21,197 nt of DNA from JAVKDP01 sp040222185. GTDB lineage: Bacteria > Bacteroidota > Rhodothermia > Balneolales > Balneolaceae. The position numbers were made by a program, and so were the translations under genes. The DNA lies in NCBI GenBank assembly GCA_040222185.1, contig JAVKDP010000073.1, positions 1 to 21,197 on the forward strand, given 5' to 3'. The notes under the pieces were generated by a model. That model made no database searches. It was not told the origin of the DNA and saw nothing but the letters and a program-made list of their open reading frames with translations. Each line of letters starts with the position of its first letter. Positions within the stretch are counted from its first letter, which is position 1. This document shows, piece by piece, positions 1 to 7,945 of the stretch.

Positions 1-32
1 TCTTAGCATCGGGCTAACTAACAATGCTAAGA
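1..32. repeat. Perfect 9-bp inverted repeat spanning the end of the barrel gene
   Basis: Bases 1-9 (TCTTAGCAT) and 24-32 (ATGCTAAGA) are exact reverse complements around a 14-base centre. The stop codon of the minus-strand gene at 14-1273 lies in that centre. Read on the minus strand it could be the stem of an intrinsic terminator, but any T-run would fall outside the window. It could also be the footprint of a rearrangement that cut the reading frame short. The sequence alone does not decide between these. Confidence 0.5.
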
Positions 33-1273
33 TCACCCATCAACTTTAAACGGTTTACTTCAAGAAGTACCCCTCCATGAATAGCAGTTGGTAGTAATAC
101 CGATTGAGTTCCGTCTTCACGTACAGATGATGTAAAAGGGTTGGTAACTCCATATTGGTCTGTAAAGTCTAAAAACTGACCCGGAGCTCCTACAAAAGCT
201 TCATCAACAACACCAGTTGGGAAAGAGCTGGCAGTTGTGTCATTATTCAGAGTTAGCTTGATAGCATTTTCATCATAAGAAACGAAACCAATATCAGTAA
301 TTGAGAAAGATATTCTTAATGATTTACTAGTACTCTGCCTGTTTTCTGAAATAGTGGAAAGGTCATTACCAAGGGTTAGCAAATAGGTGAATCCAATATC
401 TAATCCTGCACCAATTCCATAGTAGTCGAAAATCTCATCGGAAATATTGGAAGTCAGGGCAGTCTCAGCTGGAACCCCTCCCAAATACTCCTTGGTTGCA
501 GCTCCAAAGTTTCCAGAAGCAGTATATTCAAAGTTCTGAATTCTGGATACACCACCACTTCCCGATTGTTCATAAACATTTTTCCAGCTCGCGTTCTGGT
601 AAGCACCTCCGAGTACAAGTTTCGGAGCAATTCCAATAATAAACTGATCCAAACGAGGAGTCATATCTGTAAAAAACTTGAATGATTCAGCGTAGCCAAA
701 AGAAAATTCATATAGCGACTGATAGCGATGCTTTAGCGTACGGTTAAGAACCGGTAAATTATTTCTTTCCTGGGGTGCTGATGAATACCAGCCTTTACCA
801 ACTTCAAAGCTTGACGATATCCTGTTTCGAACTACAATAGAATAAGCTTTGTCATTTCTTCTCCATTTAAATCCGAGTAATGTTAAGTCTAATCTTGTTT
901 GGTGAAGGGAGGAGCTTCGATCTTTAACATAGTTATCTGTTAAAATCTGTTCTCGTTCGAGAGGGTTGATGTCGTAAGATCCAGGATTAAAAGCGTAGAT
1001 ATAATCTTCCAGGTTAACTCTCTGGCTATTCAGGTCGCTAAAGTTCTGAACAGCGTTAAAATAAGTGCCGGTAATAAGTAGCCCAAAATCAACATTTCTT
1101 CTTCTATCCTGAACCAGTAGGTTTGCTGGATTATAGAAGTTCGCATTGTAATCTGTAATGTATGTACTTCCACCACCACCCAGCGCTACGTTTCGCGGAG
1201 TTAACACAGGTTGAGCATATACTGATATACAGCAAAGCAAGATAAATACTATAACAAGAGACGTCCGTTTCAC
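14..1273 (-). CDS. Putative outer-membrane beta-barrel protein (PorV/DUF5723-like), possibly C-terminally truncated
   Basis: The 419-residue product starts with a typical signal peptide (residues 1-20: basic KR, hydrophobic core, cleavage after VYAQ). It continues with a PRNVALGGGGSTYITDYNANFYNPANL segment, whose LGGGG and NPANL blocks resemble the opening of PorV/FadL-like and DUF5723 barrels of the Bacteroidota. The rest is rich in alternating hydrophobic/polar strands and aromatic residues, as in a barrel in the outer membrane. The start is GTG at 1273, 11 bases after the pcrA stop, so it is probably cotranscribed with pcrA. The protein ends LKLMGDLSIVS without the terminal aromatic residue usual for barrels, and the stop sits inside an inverted repeat at the window edge. 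Loss of the last strands through a frameshift or rearrangement is possible. Function and substrate are not recognisable. Confidence 0.7.
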   Translation of the reverse strand: MKRTSLVIVFILLCCISVYAQPVLTPRNVALGGGGSTYITDYNANFYNPANLLVQDRRRNVDFGLLITGTYFNAVQNFSDLNSQRVNLEDYIYAFNPGSYDINPLEREQILTDNYVKDRSSSLHQTRLDLTLLGFKWRRNDKAYSIVVRNRISSSFEVGKGWYSSAPQERNNLPVLNRTLKHRYQSLYEFSFGYAESFKFFTDMTPRLDQFIIGIAPKLVLGGAYQNASWKNVYEQSGSGGVSRIQNFEYTASGNFGAATKEYLGGVPAETALTSNISDEIFDYYGIGAGLDIGFTYLLTLGNDLSTISENRQSTSKSLRISFSITDIGFVSYDENAIKLTLNNDTTASSFPTGVVDEAFVGAPGQFLDFTDQYGVTNPFTSSVREDGTQSVLLPTAIHGGVLLEVNRLKLMGDLSIVS

Positions 1274-1284
1274 AATTTTACCGT

Positions 1285-3579
1285 CTAATCGATGACTTGA
1301 AGAGGGGCTGCCCTCAACATCAACTTTTTTTGTCCTCTATTTTTGAAAAATACGACAACTTTGGCATCCATTCCTAATCCGGTACGGCTGATGATTTTCC
1401 CCTGACCGAATTTTGCATGCTCAACCATTACTCCTACCTGGTAGGGATCTTGTCCATCGGAGTAGTCATAGTGAATAGTTGTAGATGCAGAGGATGGTTT
1501 CTTTCTTGATATCGGAGCTTTATAGTCGTACTCGATTTTAAATGAATTATCTGATTTAGAACTTGTGTCGTCTAAATCGAAACGTTCTTTCTTTTGGCTG
1601 ATTGTAGCCCCGGTTTCTGTCCTTACTACACCCGGATCAACTTCATCAATAAACCGTGAACGCAGCTGCATTTGTTCTTCACCAAACTTAAACCTTGTCT
1701 TACAGTGGCTAAAATAAAGCCTTTCTTCAGCCCTTGTAATTGCTACATAAAATAGGCGTCGTTCTTCCTCTATATCTGCATCAAATCCTTCTCGACCTCC
1801 TACAGGGAAGAGGTTTTCTTCCAATCCAACAACAAATACCGCCGGGAACTCCAGGCCTTTTGAACCATGTACAGTCATTAAAGTGATAGCAGGCTTGTTT
1901 TCATCAAACTTGTCCCCATCAGTGATCAAACTGATTTCTTGTAAGAAAGCACTTAAGGAAGGTTTAGAAGTACCTTTCTCATAGTATGAAATAGCATTTT
2001 GGAATTCGAGGATATTCTCTCTTCTCATCATCGACTCATGAGAGTTTTCTTCAACCAATGCCTTCATATAACCCGATTGTTCAAGCACAGATCTTGTAAC
2101 TTCAGAAAGAACAGCACCATTCTGTAGGTTACCACTAAGCCGGTTAATCATATCCACAAACTCTCTGATCCGGACTTTTGCGGGCTTGTATACATTAGTT
2201 GACTCAACATTCTGAAGCATGGTCCAAACCGATTTGCCTAACTTTCTGGCTTCTGCTCTTAAATCATTAATAGATTTATTCCCGATACCTCTTGAAGGTT
2301 CATTGATAATCCGAATCAGGTTCGTTTCATCATGTTTATTTACCAGAAGAGTTAGGTAAGCCAGAACATCTTTGATCTCTTTCCTTTGATAGAAGGAAAG
2401 ACCACCAACCAGCTGGTAAGCCAAATCATGCCTCCTTAAGGCTTCTTCAAAAACACGGGATTGATAATTGGTTCGGTAGAGAATGGCAAAATCGTTGTTC
2501 TTGTAGCCATGTCTCATTTTGAGTTCAACGACATATTTGGCCACCCGGTTGGCTTCATCTCGCTCATCATAATTACTTAAAAGAGTAATAGGGTCGCCAT
2601 ATTCCTTTTCAGTCCACAGTGTCTTATCAAGTTGTTTCGAATTTTTCTTGATAATGGAATCGGCACACTGCAGGATTGACCTGGTAGATCTATAGTTTTG
2701 CTCTAATGGAATTTGCTTTGCATCCTCATAGTCTTCCTGGAAGTTGAGGATATTGGATATATCGGCTCCACGAAACGAGTAAATACTTTGGGCATCATCA
2801 CCAACTACACAAATATTTTTGTATTTATCGGCCAGCATTTTCGTAGCCTTGTACTGTGCATGATTAGTATCCTGGTACTCATCAATCAGGATATATTTAA
2901 ACCGATCCTGGTACTTTTCTAAAAGCTCAGGATGAGTTTCAAATAGCTCAATAGGTTTAATGAGTAAGTCATCAAAATCCATTGCGTTGCTTTCTTTTAG
3001 ACGCTTTACATAAATCGTGTATACACGTGCAGTAATATCGTCTAATGTAGAGCTGACAAAGCGTTCCTGGTAGGTGTCAGGGGTAATCAGTTGATTCTTT
3101 GAATCGCTGATTTTATTCCTGATCGTTTTAGGTTTGATCTCCTTTGGATCAAAGTTAAGTTCCTGGAGAATCTGTTTGATAACGGTCTCGGAATCACTGG
3201 TATCATAAATAGTGAAGTCGGTGCCATATCCCAGCTTCTCCGCTTCAAATCGAAGTATCTTTGAGAAGATAGAGTGGAATGTCCCCATCCAAAGCTTTTT
3301 TGCGTTGTCCCCAATAAGATTGGCAATCCTTTCCTTCATTTCACGGGCAGCCTTATTGGTAAATGTTAACGACAGGATTTCGTTAGGCGCAGCTTTAAAT
3401 TGTTGCAACAGGTATGCTATGCGATAGGTGAGTACTCTTGTTTTCCCAGAACCAGCACCGGCAATAATCAAGAGCGGACCTTTGGTATGCGTTACCGCTT
3501 GATGTTGCTGCTTATTCAACCCGGTTAAAAAATCGGGGCCTTTTCTGGGTTCTTCCTGTTGTAGTGAAAATGTTTTCAT
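1285..3579 (-). CDS. pcrA: ATP-dependent DNA helicase PcrA/UvrD (superfamily 1A)
   Basis: A 764-residue 3'-5' DNA helicase for nucleotide excision repair, mismatch repair and clearing of recombination or transcription intermediates. All SF1A motifs are present in order: Walker A GAGSGKT (41-47), motif Ia TFTNKAAREM (72-81), Walker B LIDEYQDTN (231-239), motif III VVGDDAQSIYSFRGAD (258-273), motif IV LEQNYRST (292-299), motif V TVHGSKGLEFP (569-579) and motif VI RRLFYVAITRAEER (607-620). A low-complexity charged linker (about 650-710) leads to a C-terminal VEHAKFGQGKII segment (719-730). This is the Tudor-like domain through which PcrA/UvrD contacts RNA polymerase. Length matches the family. 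The start is ATG at 3579, 64 bases after valS, with no obvious terminator between. PcrA and UvrD cannot be separated by motif alone. Confidence 0.97.
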   Translation of the reverse strand: MKTFSLQQEEPRKGPDFLTGLNKQQHQAVTHTKGPLLIIAGAGSGKTRVLTYRIAYLLQQFKAAPNEILSLTFTNKAAREMKERIANLIGDNAKKLWMGTFHSIFSKILRFEAEKLGYGTDFTIYDTSDSETVIKQILQELNFDPKEIKPKTIRNKISDSKNQLITPDTYQERFVSSTLDDITARVYTIYVKRLKESNAMDFDDLLIKPIELFETHPELLEKYQDRFKYILIDEYQDTNHAQYKATKMLADKYKNICVVGDDAQSIYSFRGADISNILNFQEDYEDAKQIPLEQNYRSTRSILQCADSIIKKNSKQLDKTLWTEKEYGDPITLLSNYDERDEANRVAKYVVELKMRHGYKNNDFAILYRTNYQSRVFEEALRRHDLAYQLVGGLSFYQRKEIKDVLAYLTLLVNKHDETNLIRIINEPSRGIGNKSINDLRAEARKLGKSVWTMLQNVESTNVYKPAKVRIREFVDMINRLSGNLQNGAVLSEVTRSVLEQSGYMKALVEENSHESMMRRENILEFQNAISYYEKGTSKPSLSAFLQEISLITDGDKFDENKPAITLMTVHGSKGLEFPAVFVVGLEENLFPVGGREGFDADIEEERRLFYVAITRAEERLYFSHCKTRFKFGEEQMQLRSRFIDEVDPGVVRTETGATISQKKERFDLDDTSSKSDNSFKIEYDYKAPISRKKPSSASTTIHYDYSDGQDPYQVGVMVEHAKFGQGKIISRTGLGMDAKVVVFFKNRGQKKLMLRAAPLQVID

Positions 3580-3643
3580 ATAACATTCTCTACTTACTTA
3601 ATCGTTTTTAGCATCAGCTATTAACAAAAGGTATCGCAGAGGA

Positions 3644-6316
3644 TTATTCAAAGTCTTTTAATTGTTCGCGAAGCTTTTCCAGGTTTGCTTCACCATCTCG
3701 CTTTTTGTTTCGTTCGTTCTGTACAACAGAATCAGGTGCATTATTAACAAAGTTGGCGTTATTTAGTTTGCCGTTAACACCTTTCAGAAACCCTTCAAAG
3801 CGATCTATTTCTTTCTGAATACGTTCTCGTTCTTTTTCAAAATCCAGATGATCGTCCAATGGAATGAATAATTCAGCATTTTCAATGATGGATGAACCTG
3901 AAGCTGGAGGAGGGGTAAGACCCGCATCAACTTCATAAGAACCAGTTAAGAATAGTTTTCTAAAGTAAATTTCATTCTCGCTATATACTTCAGCATCAGT
4001 TCCGGAGCCTGGCTTAACTTTAATATCCAGTTCTACTTTCGGAGACAGGTTTGCTTCAGCACGGATATTTCTGGCCGCAGTTATTTGTCGCTTCAGCATG
4101 TTGAAGTTGGTAATAGCGGTAAGGTCCAGGTCAGCTTCATTAAACTCAGGCCAGTCAGAAACACAAAGAGCTTCCTCAGGATTACGATCCTGGATATACT
4201 GCCAGATTTCTTCACTGATGAATGGCATGAAGGGGTGGAGGAGCTTCATTAATTGCTCAAACATACCCAATGCAACATTCATTTTTTGTGTATCAAACTT
4301 ATCCCCATAGTTGTCTGGCTTGGCTAGTTCTATATACCAGTCACAATAATCATCCCAGATTAAAGAATATACCTTTTTGAGAGCGTCATTGAGTTTGTAG
4401 TTCTTAAAGTCTTCATCAACTTCTTTAACTGTTTGATTGATACGGGCCAGTAACCAGCGGTCTACAAGGCTATCAGGATTGATTTCAACAGTAGGGTTAT
4501 ACTGAACACCTTCTTCCATATTCATGGTGAGGAAACGGAAGGCATTCCAGATTTTATTGGAAAATTTACTTCCCTGTTCACAAATAGAAGAATCAAAAGG
4601 TAAGTCATTGCCTGCAGGAGTTGAGAATAACATCCCCATTCGGATACCATCAGCTCCATATTGTGCAATCAGGTCGAGTGGATCAGGAGAGTTTCCTAAG
4701 CTTTTGCTCATCTTACGACCTTGCTTATCTCTTACAATTCCTGTGTAGTATACATTTCGGAACGGTAGTTCACCACGATATTCATATCCGGCAATAATCA
4801 TCCTGGCCACCCAGAAAAACATGATTTCAGGAGCAGTAACAAGATCATTAGTAGGGTAGTAATAGTTGACTTCTTCTTTAGTGTAGAAGCCATCAAATAC
4901 TGAGATCGGCCATAACCATGATGAAAACCAGGTATCAAGTACGTCTTCATCTTGTTTTAAATCTGAAGCTTGAAGATCTGGATTGCCTGATTTCTTTTGC
5001 GCAGCAATTAGTGCTTTATCGATCGTTTTAGCTACAACAAAGTCATTATCTCCTTCACCATAATAGTAAGCAGGGATTCGCTGGCCCCACCAAAGCTGCC
5101 TGCTGATACACCAGTCCCGAACATTTTCCATCCAGTGACGGTAGGTATTCTTGAATTTTGGAGGATGAAACTGAATGTTATCGTTCATAACATTCTCAAG
5201 AGCAGGCTGACTCAATTCTTTCATAGAGAGCCACCACTGAAGTGATAATCGTGGCTCAATAACTACATCCGTTCGTTCAGAGTACCCAACTTTGTTTTTG
5301 TAGTCTTCAACAAGCACCAGGTTGCCAGATTCTTCAAGATCTTTTGAGATTTGCTTGCGAACGGCAAATCGATCCATTCCAACATAAAGCTCGCCTTCCT
5401 CACTTATAGTACCATTCGGATTCATCATATTGATGGATTCCAGACCATGTTTTTCTCCAAGGTCATAGTCATTCATATCATGAGCAGGGGTAACTTTTAA
5501 ACAGCCTGTCCCGAATTCCATATCAACGTAATCGTCCAGTATAATCGGGACTTCCCGGTTGAGAAGAGGAACCAATGCTTTTTTCCCATGTAGATGAGTA
5601 TAGCGTTCATCCTTAGGGTTTATACAAACCGCAGTATCTCCCAGTATGGTTTCTGGTCTTGTAGTTGCAATAGTTACATATTCATCTGAATCTACAATCT
5701 GGTACCTAACGTGGTATAGCTTCGAGTTCACTTCTTTGTGAATTACTTCTTCATCACTAAGTGCTGTTAAAGCTGAAGGATCCCAGTTGATCATTCGTGC
5801 ACCACGATAAATCTTTTCTTTGTTGAAAAGATCAATGAAAACATCGATTACACTATCATAATATTTGGGATCCATAGTGAATGAAGTGCGATCCCAGTCG
5901 CAACTGGCTCCAAGTTTTTTAAGCTGCTCAAGTATGATGCCACCATGCTTCCGGGTCCAATCCCAGGCATGTTCTAAAAACTCTTCGCGAGATAAGTCGC
6001 TTTTTTTAATCCCTTCAGCTCTTAGCTTTCTAACTACTTTAGCTTCTGTAGCTATAGAAGCGTGATCTGTTCCGGGAACCCAGCATGCATTAAAACCTTG
6101 CATTCGTGCTCTTCTGGTCAACACATCCTGGATTGTATTATTCAGCATGTGTCCCATATGCAATACTCCGGTCACATTGGGAGGAGGGATTACTATGGTA
6201 AATGGTTCCTTTGTGTGGTCAACTTCTGAATGGAAATATTTGTTCTCCATCCAGTAGGAGTACCACTTATCTTCAACAATAGAAGGATCGTATTTTGAGG
6301 GGATTTCTTTACGCAC
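3644..6316 (-). CDS. valS: Valine--tRNA ligase
   Basis: A cytoplasmic class I aminoacyl-tRNA synthetase that charges tRNA-Val with valine and edits threonyl mischarging. The 890 residues carry the HIGH motif as HMGH (53-56), the PGTDHASIATE block (81-91), the CP1 editing domain with TTRPETILGDTAV (218-230) and GTGCLKVTPAHDMNDYDLG (269-287), WCISRQLWWG (402-411), and KMSKS (535-539). The anticodon-binding domain follows. The C-terminal ~65 residues are a charged helical region (KERERIQKEIDRFEGFLKG onward), the tRNA-binding coiled coil of ValRS. Length is normal. The start codon is GTG at 6316 with only a weak CTGAG upstream; the next Met is at residue 23, inside the conserved N-terminus, so GTG is preferred. 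It lies 72 bases after rsmB, with a hairpin between. Confidence 0.98.
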   Translation of the reverse strand: MRKEIPSKYDPSIVEDKWYSYWMENKYFHSEVDHTKEPFTIVIPPPNVTGVLHMGHMLNNTIQDVLTRRARMQGFNACWVPGTDHASIATEAKVVRKLRAEGIKKSDLSREEFLEHAWDWTRKHGGIILEQLKKLGASCDWDRTSFTMDPKYYDSVIDVFIDLFNKEKIYRGARMINWDPSALTALSDEEVIHKEVNSKLYHVRYQIVDSDEYVTIATTRPETILGDTAVCINPKDERYTHLHGKKALVPLLNREVPIILDDYVDMEFGTGCLKVTPAHDMNDYDLGEKHGLESINMMNPNGTISEEGELYVGMDRFAVRKQISKDLEESGNLVLVEDYKNKVGYSERTDVVIEPRLSLQWWLSMKELSQPALENVMNDNIQFHPPKFKNTYRHWMENVRDWCISRQLWWGQRIPAYYYGEGDNDFVVAKTIDKALIAAQKKSGNPDLQASDLKQDEDVLDTWFSSWLWPISVFDGFYTKEEVNYYYPTNDLVTAPEIMFFWVARMIIAGYEYRGELPFRNVYYTGIVRDKQGRKMSKSLGNSPDPLDLIAQYGADGIRMGMLFSTPAGNDLPFDSSICEQGSKFSNKIWNAFRFLTMNMEEGVQYNPTVEINPDSLVDRWLLARINQTVKEVDEDFKNYKLNDALKKVYSLIWDDYCDWYIELAKPDNYGDKFDTQKMNVALGMFEQLMKLLHPFMPFISEEIWQYIQDRNPEEALCVSDWPEFNEADLDLTAITNFNMLKRQITAARNIRAEANLSPKVELDIKVKPGSGTDAEVYSENEIYFRKLFLTGSYEVDAGLTPPPASGSSIIENAELFIPLDDHLDFEKERERIQKEIDRFEGFLKGVNGKLNNANFVNNAPDSVVQNERNKKRDGEANLEKLREQLKDFE

Positions 6317-6332
6317 TACTCAGCTATTTGAG

Positions 6333-6381
6333 GCCACGGAAACACAAAAGCACTACTTTTGTGCATTAGTGGTTTCGTGGC
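6333..6381. repeat. Composite inverted repeat between rsmB and valS
   Basis: A perfect inner hairpin CACAAAAG/CTTTTGTG (6343-6350 and 6356-6363, 5-base loop) is nested in an outer stem GCCACG/CGTGGC (6333-6338 and 6376-6381) that continues AAA/TTT with one bulged G. Nine bases on one side (6364-6372) stay unpaired. No T-run follows on either strand, so it is not a classical terminator. It could be an attenuating or processing structure before valS, or a palindromic intergenic repeat. Confidence 0.6.
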
Positions 6382-6388
6382 AAAATTA

Positions 6389-7711
6389 TTACTTAACCCT
6401 TTTTAGAAGAACACCAAAGTGTCCGTCACAACCATGGATGTGTGGGAATGTCTGGTAAGCCTTACCATCTTCACTAAGTACTTCTTCTGGAACAAAATCT
6501 TCCAGCGGCTCAAGTACAAAGTTGTCGTCCATCTTTTCGATAAGCTTATGAATTTGCTCCATATTCTCTTCTGGTTCCAATGAACAGGTGCTGTACACAA
6601 GTCGGCCACCGAGCTTAACCATGTTTGCCGCTTCTTCAAGTAGTTGTTCCTGAAGCTCAACTGCTTTTTTGAGGCCTTCTTCGTCTCTTCTCCAGCGTAG
6701 ATCAGCTCTTTTGCTAAGTACGCCCGTTCCTGTACAAGGAGCGTCAAGCAGCACAGCATCGGCCAGAGGAAGTGATAGCTCTAAAACATCGCCACGGCGG
6801 ATTTTAATATTCTCAGCACCAAAGCTAAGTGCACTTTCAGCTAATTTTTCAAGTCGCTCTGCTGATATGTCAACAGCAAGGATATCGCCTTCGCCTGCAG
6901 TAAGGTCTGAAATCATAATTGATTTGGTTCCAGGAGCAGCACAGAGGTCATAGATTTTTTCACCTGGCTGAGGGTCTAACACGAAAGGAGCTAAACCAGC
7001 TGCAATATCCTGAACCTGGCATACACCTCGTTTCAGTAAACCTTTTTCGATAAATGGTTGAACAGAATCTACTTTGTAGAAATTTGGGAGCCAGTCGCTG
7101 GCTTCAAATTCAACACCCATTTTCTCCATTCTCATTTCAAAGTTTTCAGGCTTTGTACGTATAGTGTTTACACGAACATAATAATTCGGGCGAGTGTTAT
7201 TAGCCTGCATCAACTGGAAGGCTTCACGCTCACCAAAACGTTTACTCCAACGAGAAACCATCCATTCAGGATGAGAGAATGTAGTTGAAACTAGTTTCGT
7301 ACGGTCTTCAAAAGCTGGCTTTGGAAGATTTTCAAGATCGCGCTGCAGGTTCCTCATAATTGCGTTTACAAGATCACCCGTTTTTGAGCCCAACATAAAC
7401 TTGGCGATTTCTACTGCTTCATTAATAGCAGCATAATCAGGAGTACTATCCATAAAAAGCATGTCGTAGATACCAAGGCGAAGAATATTCTTCAATTCAG
7501 CTTTCATCTCGGTAATCCCTACACTCGAGTAATGGTCGATCAGGAAGTCGAGATAGCTACGTCTTCGTAGAATGTTTTGGACATACTCTCTAACCTGTGC
7601 GCGTTCTCTTGGTTCCAGGTCATCTGCGATGGAGTAGTCAAGTACCTTATTAAGATCAAATTCGATAAGTATGTCAACGCTGGCTAAGCGCTCTGAAAAT
7701 TCAGTTTCCAA
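6389..7711 (-). CDS. rsmB: 16S rRNA (cytosine-C5)-methyltransferase RsmB with N-terminal NusB-like domain
   Basis: A SAM-dependent m5C methyltransferase acting on 16S rRNA (C967 in E. coli numbering). Residues 1 to about 130 form the NusB-like RNA-binding domain (LRLGIYDMLFMD, AINEAVEIAK, VNAIMRNL). The catalytic Rossmann domain shows the SAM-binding AAPGTKS (258-264), LAVDIS (278-283), the motif IV LDAPCTGTG with Cys326, and the motif VI YSTCSLEPEEN with catalytic Cys376. The two cysteines are the hallmark of the RsmB/NOL1/NOP2/Sun family. The 440-residue length is normal. The reading frame begins with TTG at 7711. It is open upstream only to a stop at 7730-7732, with no ATG or GTG in that stretch, so TTG is the best start. 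First gene of the rsmB–valS–pcrA–barrel cluster, just downstream of two terminators. Confidence 0.95.
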   Translation of the reverse strand: METEFSERLASVDILIEFDLNKVLDYSIADDLEPRERAQVREYVQNILRRRSYLDFLIDHYSSVGITEMKAELKNILRLGIYDMLFMDSTPDYAAINEAVEIAKFMLGSKTGDLVNAIMRNLQRDLENLPKPAFEDRTKLVSTTFSHPEWMVSRWSKRFGEREAFQLMQANNTRPNYYVRVNTIRTKPENFEMRMEKMGVEFEASDWLPNFYKVDSVQPFIEKGLLKRGVCQVQDIAAGLAPFVLDPQPGEKIYDLCAAPGTKSIMISDLTAGEGDILAVDISAERLEKLAESALSFGAENIKIRRGDVLELSLPLADAVLLDAPCTGTGVLSKRADLRWRRDEEGLKKAVELQEQLLEEAANMVKLGGRLVYSTCSLEPEENMEQIHKLIEKMDDNFVLEPLEDFVPEEVLSEDGKAYQTFPHIHGCDGHFGVLLKRVK

Positions 7712-7748
7712 TGGAGTACAGGTTAAATATTAGTATGTTTCTTCTACG

Positions 7749-7774
7749 AAAAAAGGTGATTTTTGGTCACCTTT
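7749..7774 (-). terminator. Intrinsic terminator 2 downstream of the cyd unit
   Basis: AAAGGTGA (7752-7759) pairs perfectly with TCACCTTT (7767-7774) around a 7-base loop. On the minus strand the stem runs into TTTTTT. It is the second of two tandem terminators after the gene at 7946-8650, and lies about 40 bases before the rsmB start. Confidence 0.75.
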
Positions 7775-7790
7775 CATTTTCTCACGGTTC

Positions 7791-7821
7791 AAAAAAACAA
7801 GCCGGTGTTCAGGCCGGCTTG
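7791..7821 (-). terminator. Intrinsic terminator 1 downstream of the cyd unit
   Basis: CAAGCCGG (7798-7805) pairs with CCGGCTTG (7814-7821), 8 bp and GC-rich with an 8-base loop, followed on the minus strand by seven Ts (7797-7791). This is a textbook rho-independent terminator for leftward transcription from the cydAB/7-TM unit. It sits about 125 bases past the stop of the 7-TM gene; I see no other structure or credible gene in that gap. Confidence 0.88.
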
Positions 7822-7945
7822 AGAATTGTTAAGATAAAATTTTAAGAGGGGAGTTGCTAATTTTGAAGCTAAAATGTTTGGGTTTTCTGTGAGTTTTTTA
7901 AATGCCGAAATAAATACTCTAGAAGGAAGTGCTTTTTATATAATG

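Noticed and set aside
7730..7780. Fifteen-codon minus-strand ORF covering the second terminator
   Set aside because: Its codons are simply the terminator hairpin and T-run; nothing suggests a leader peptide for rsmB.
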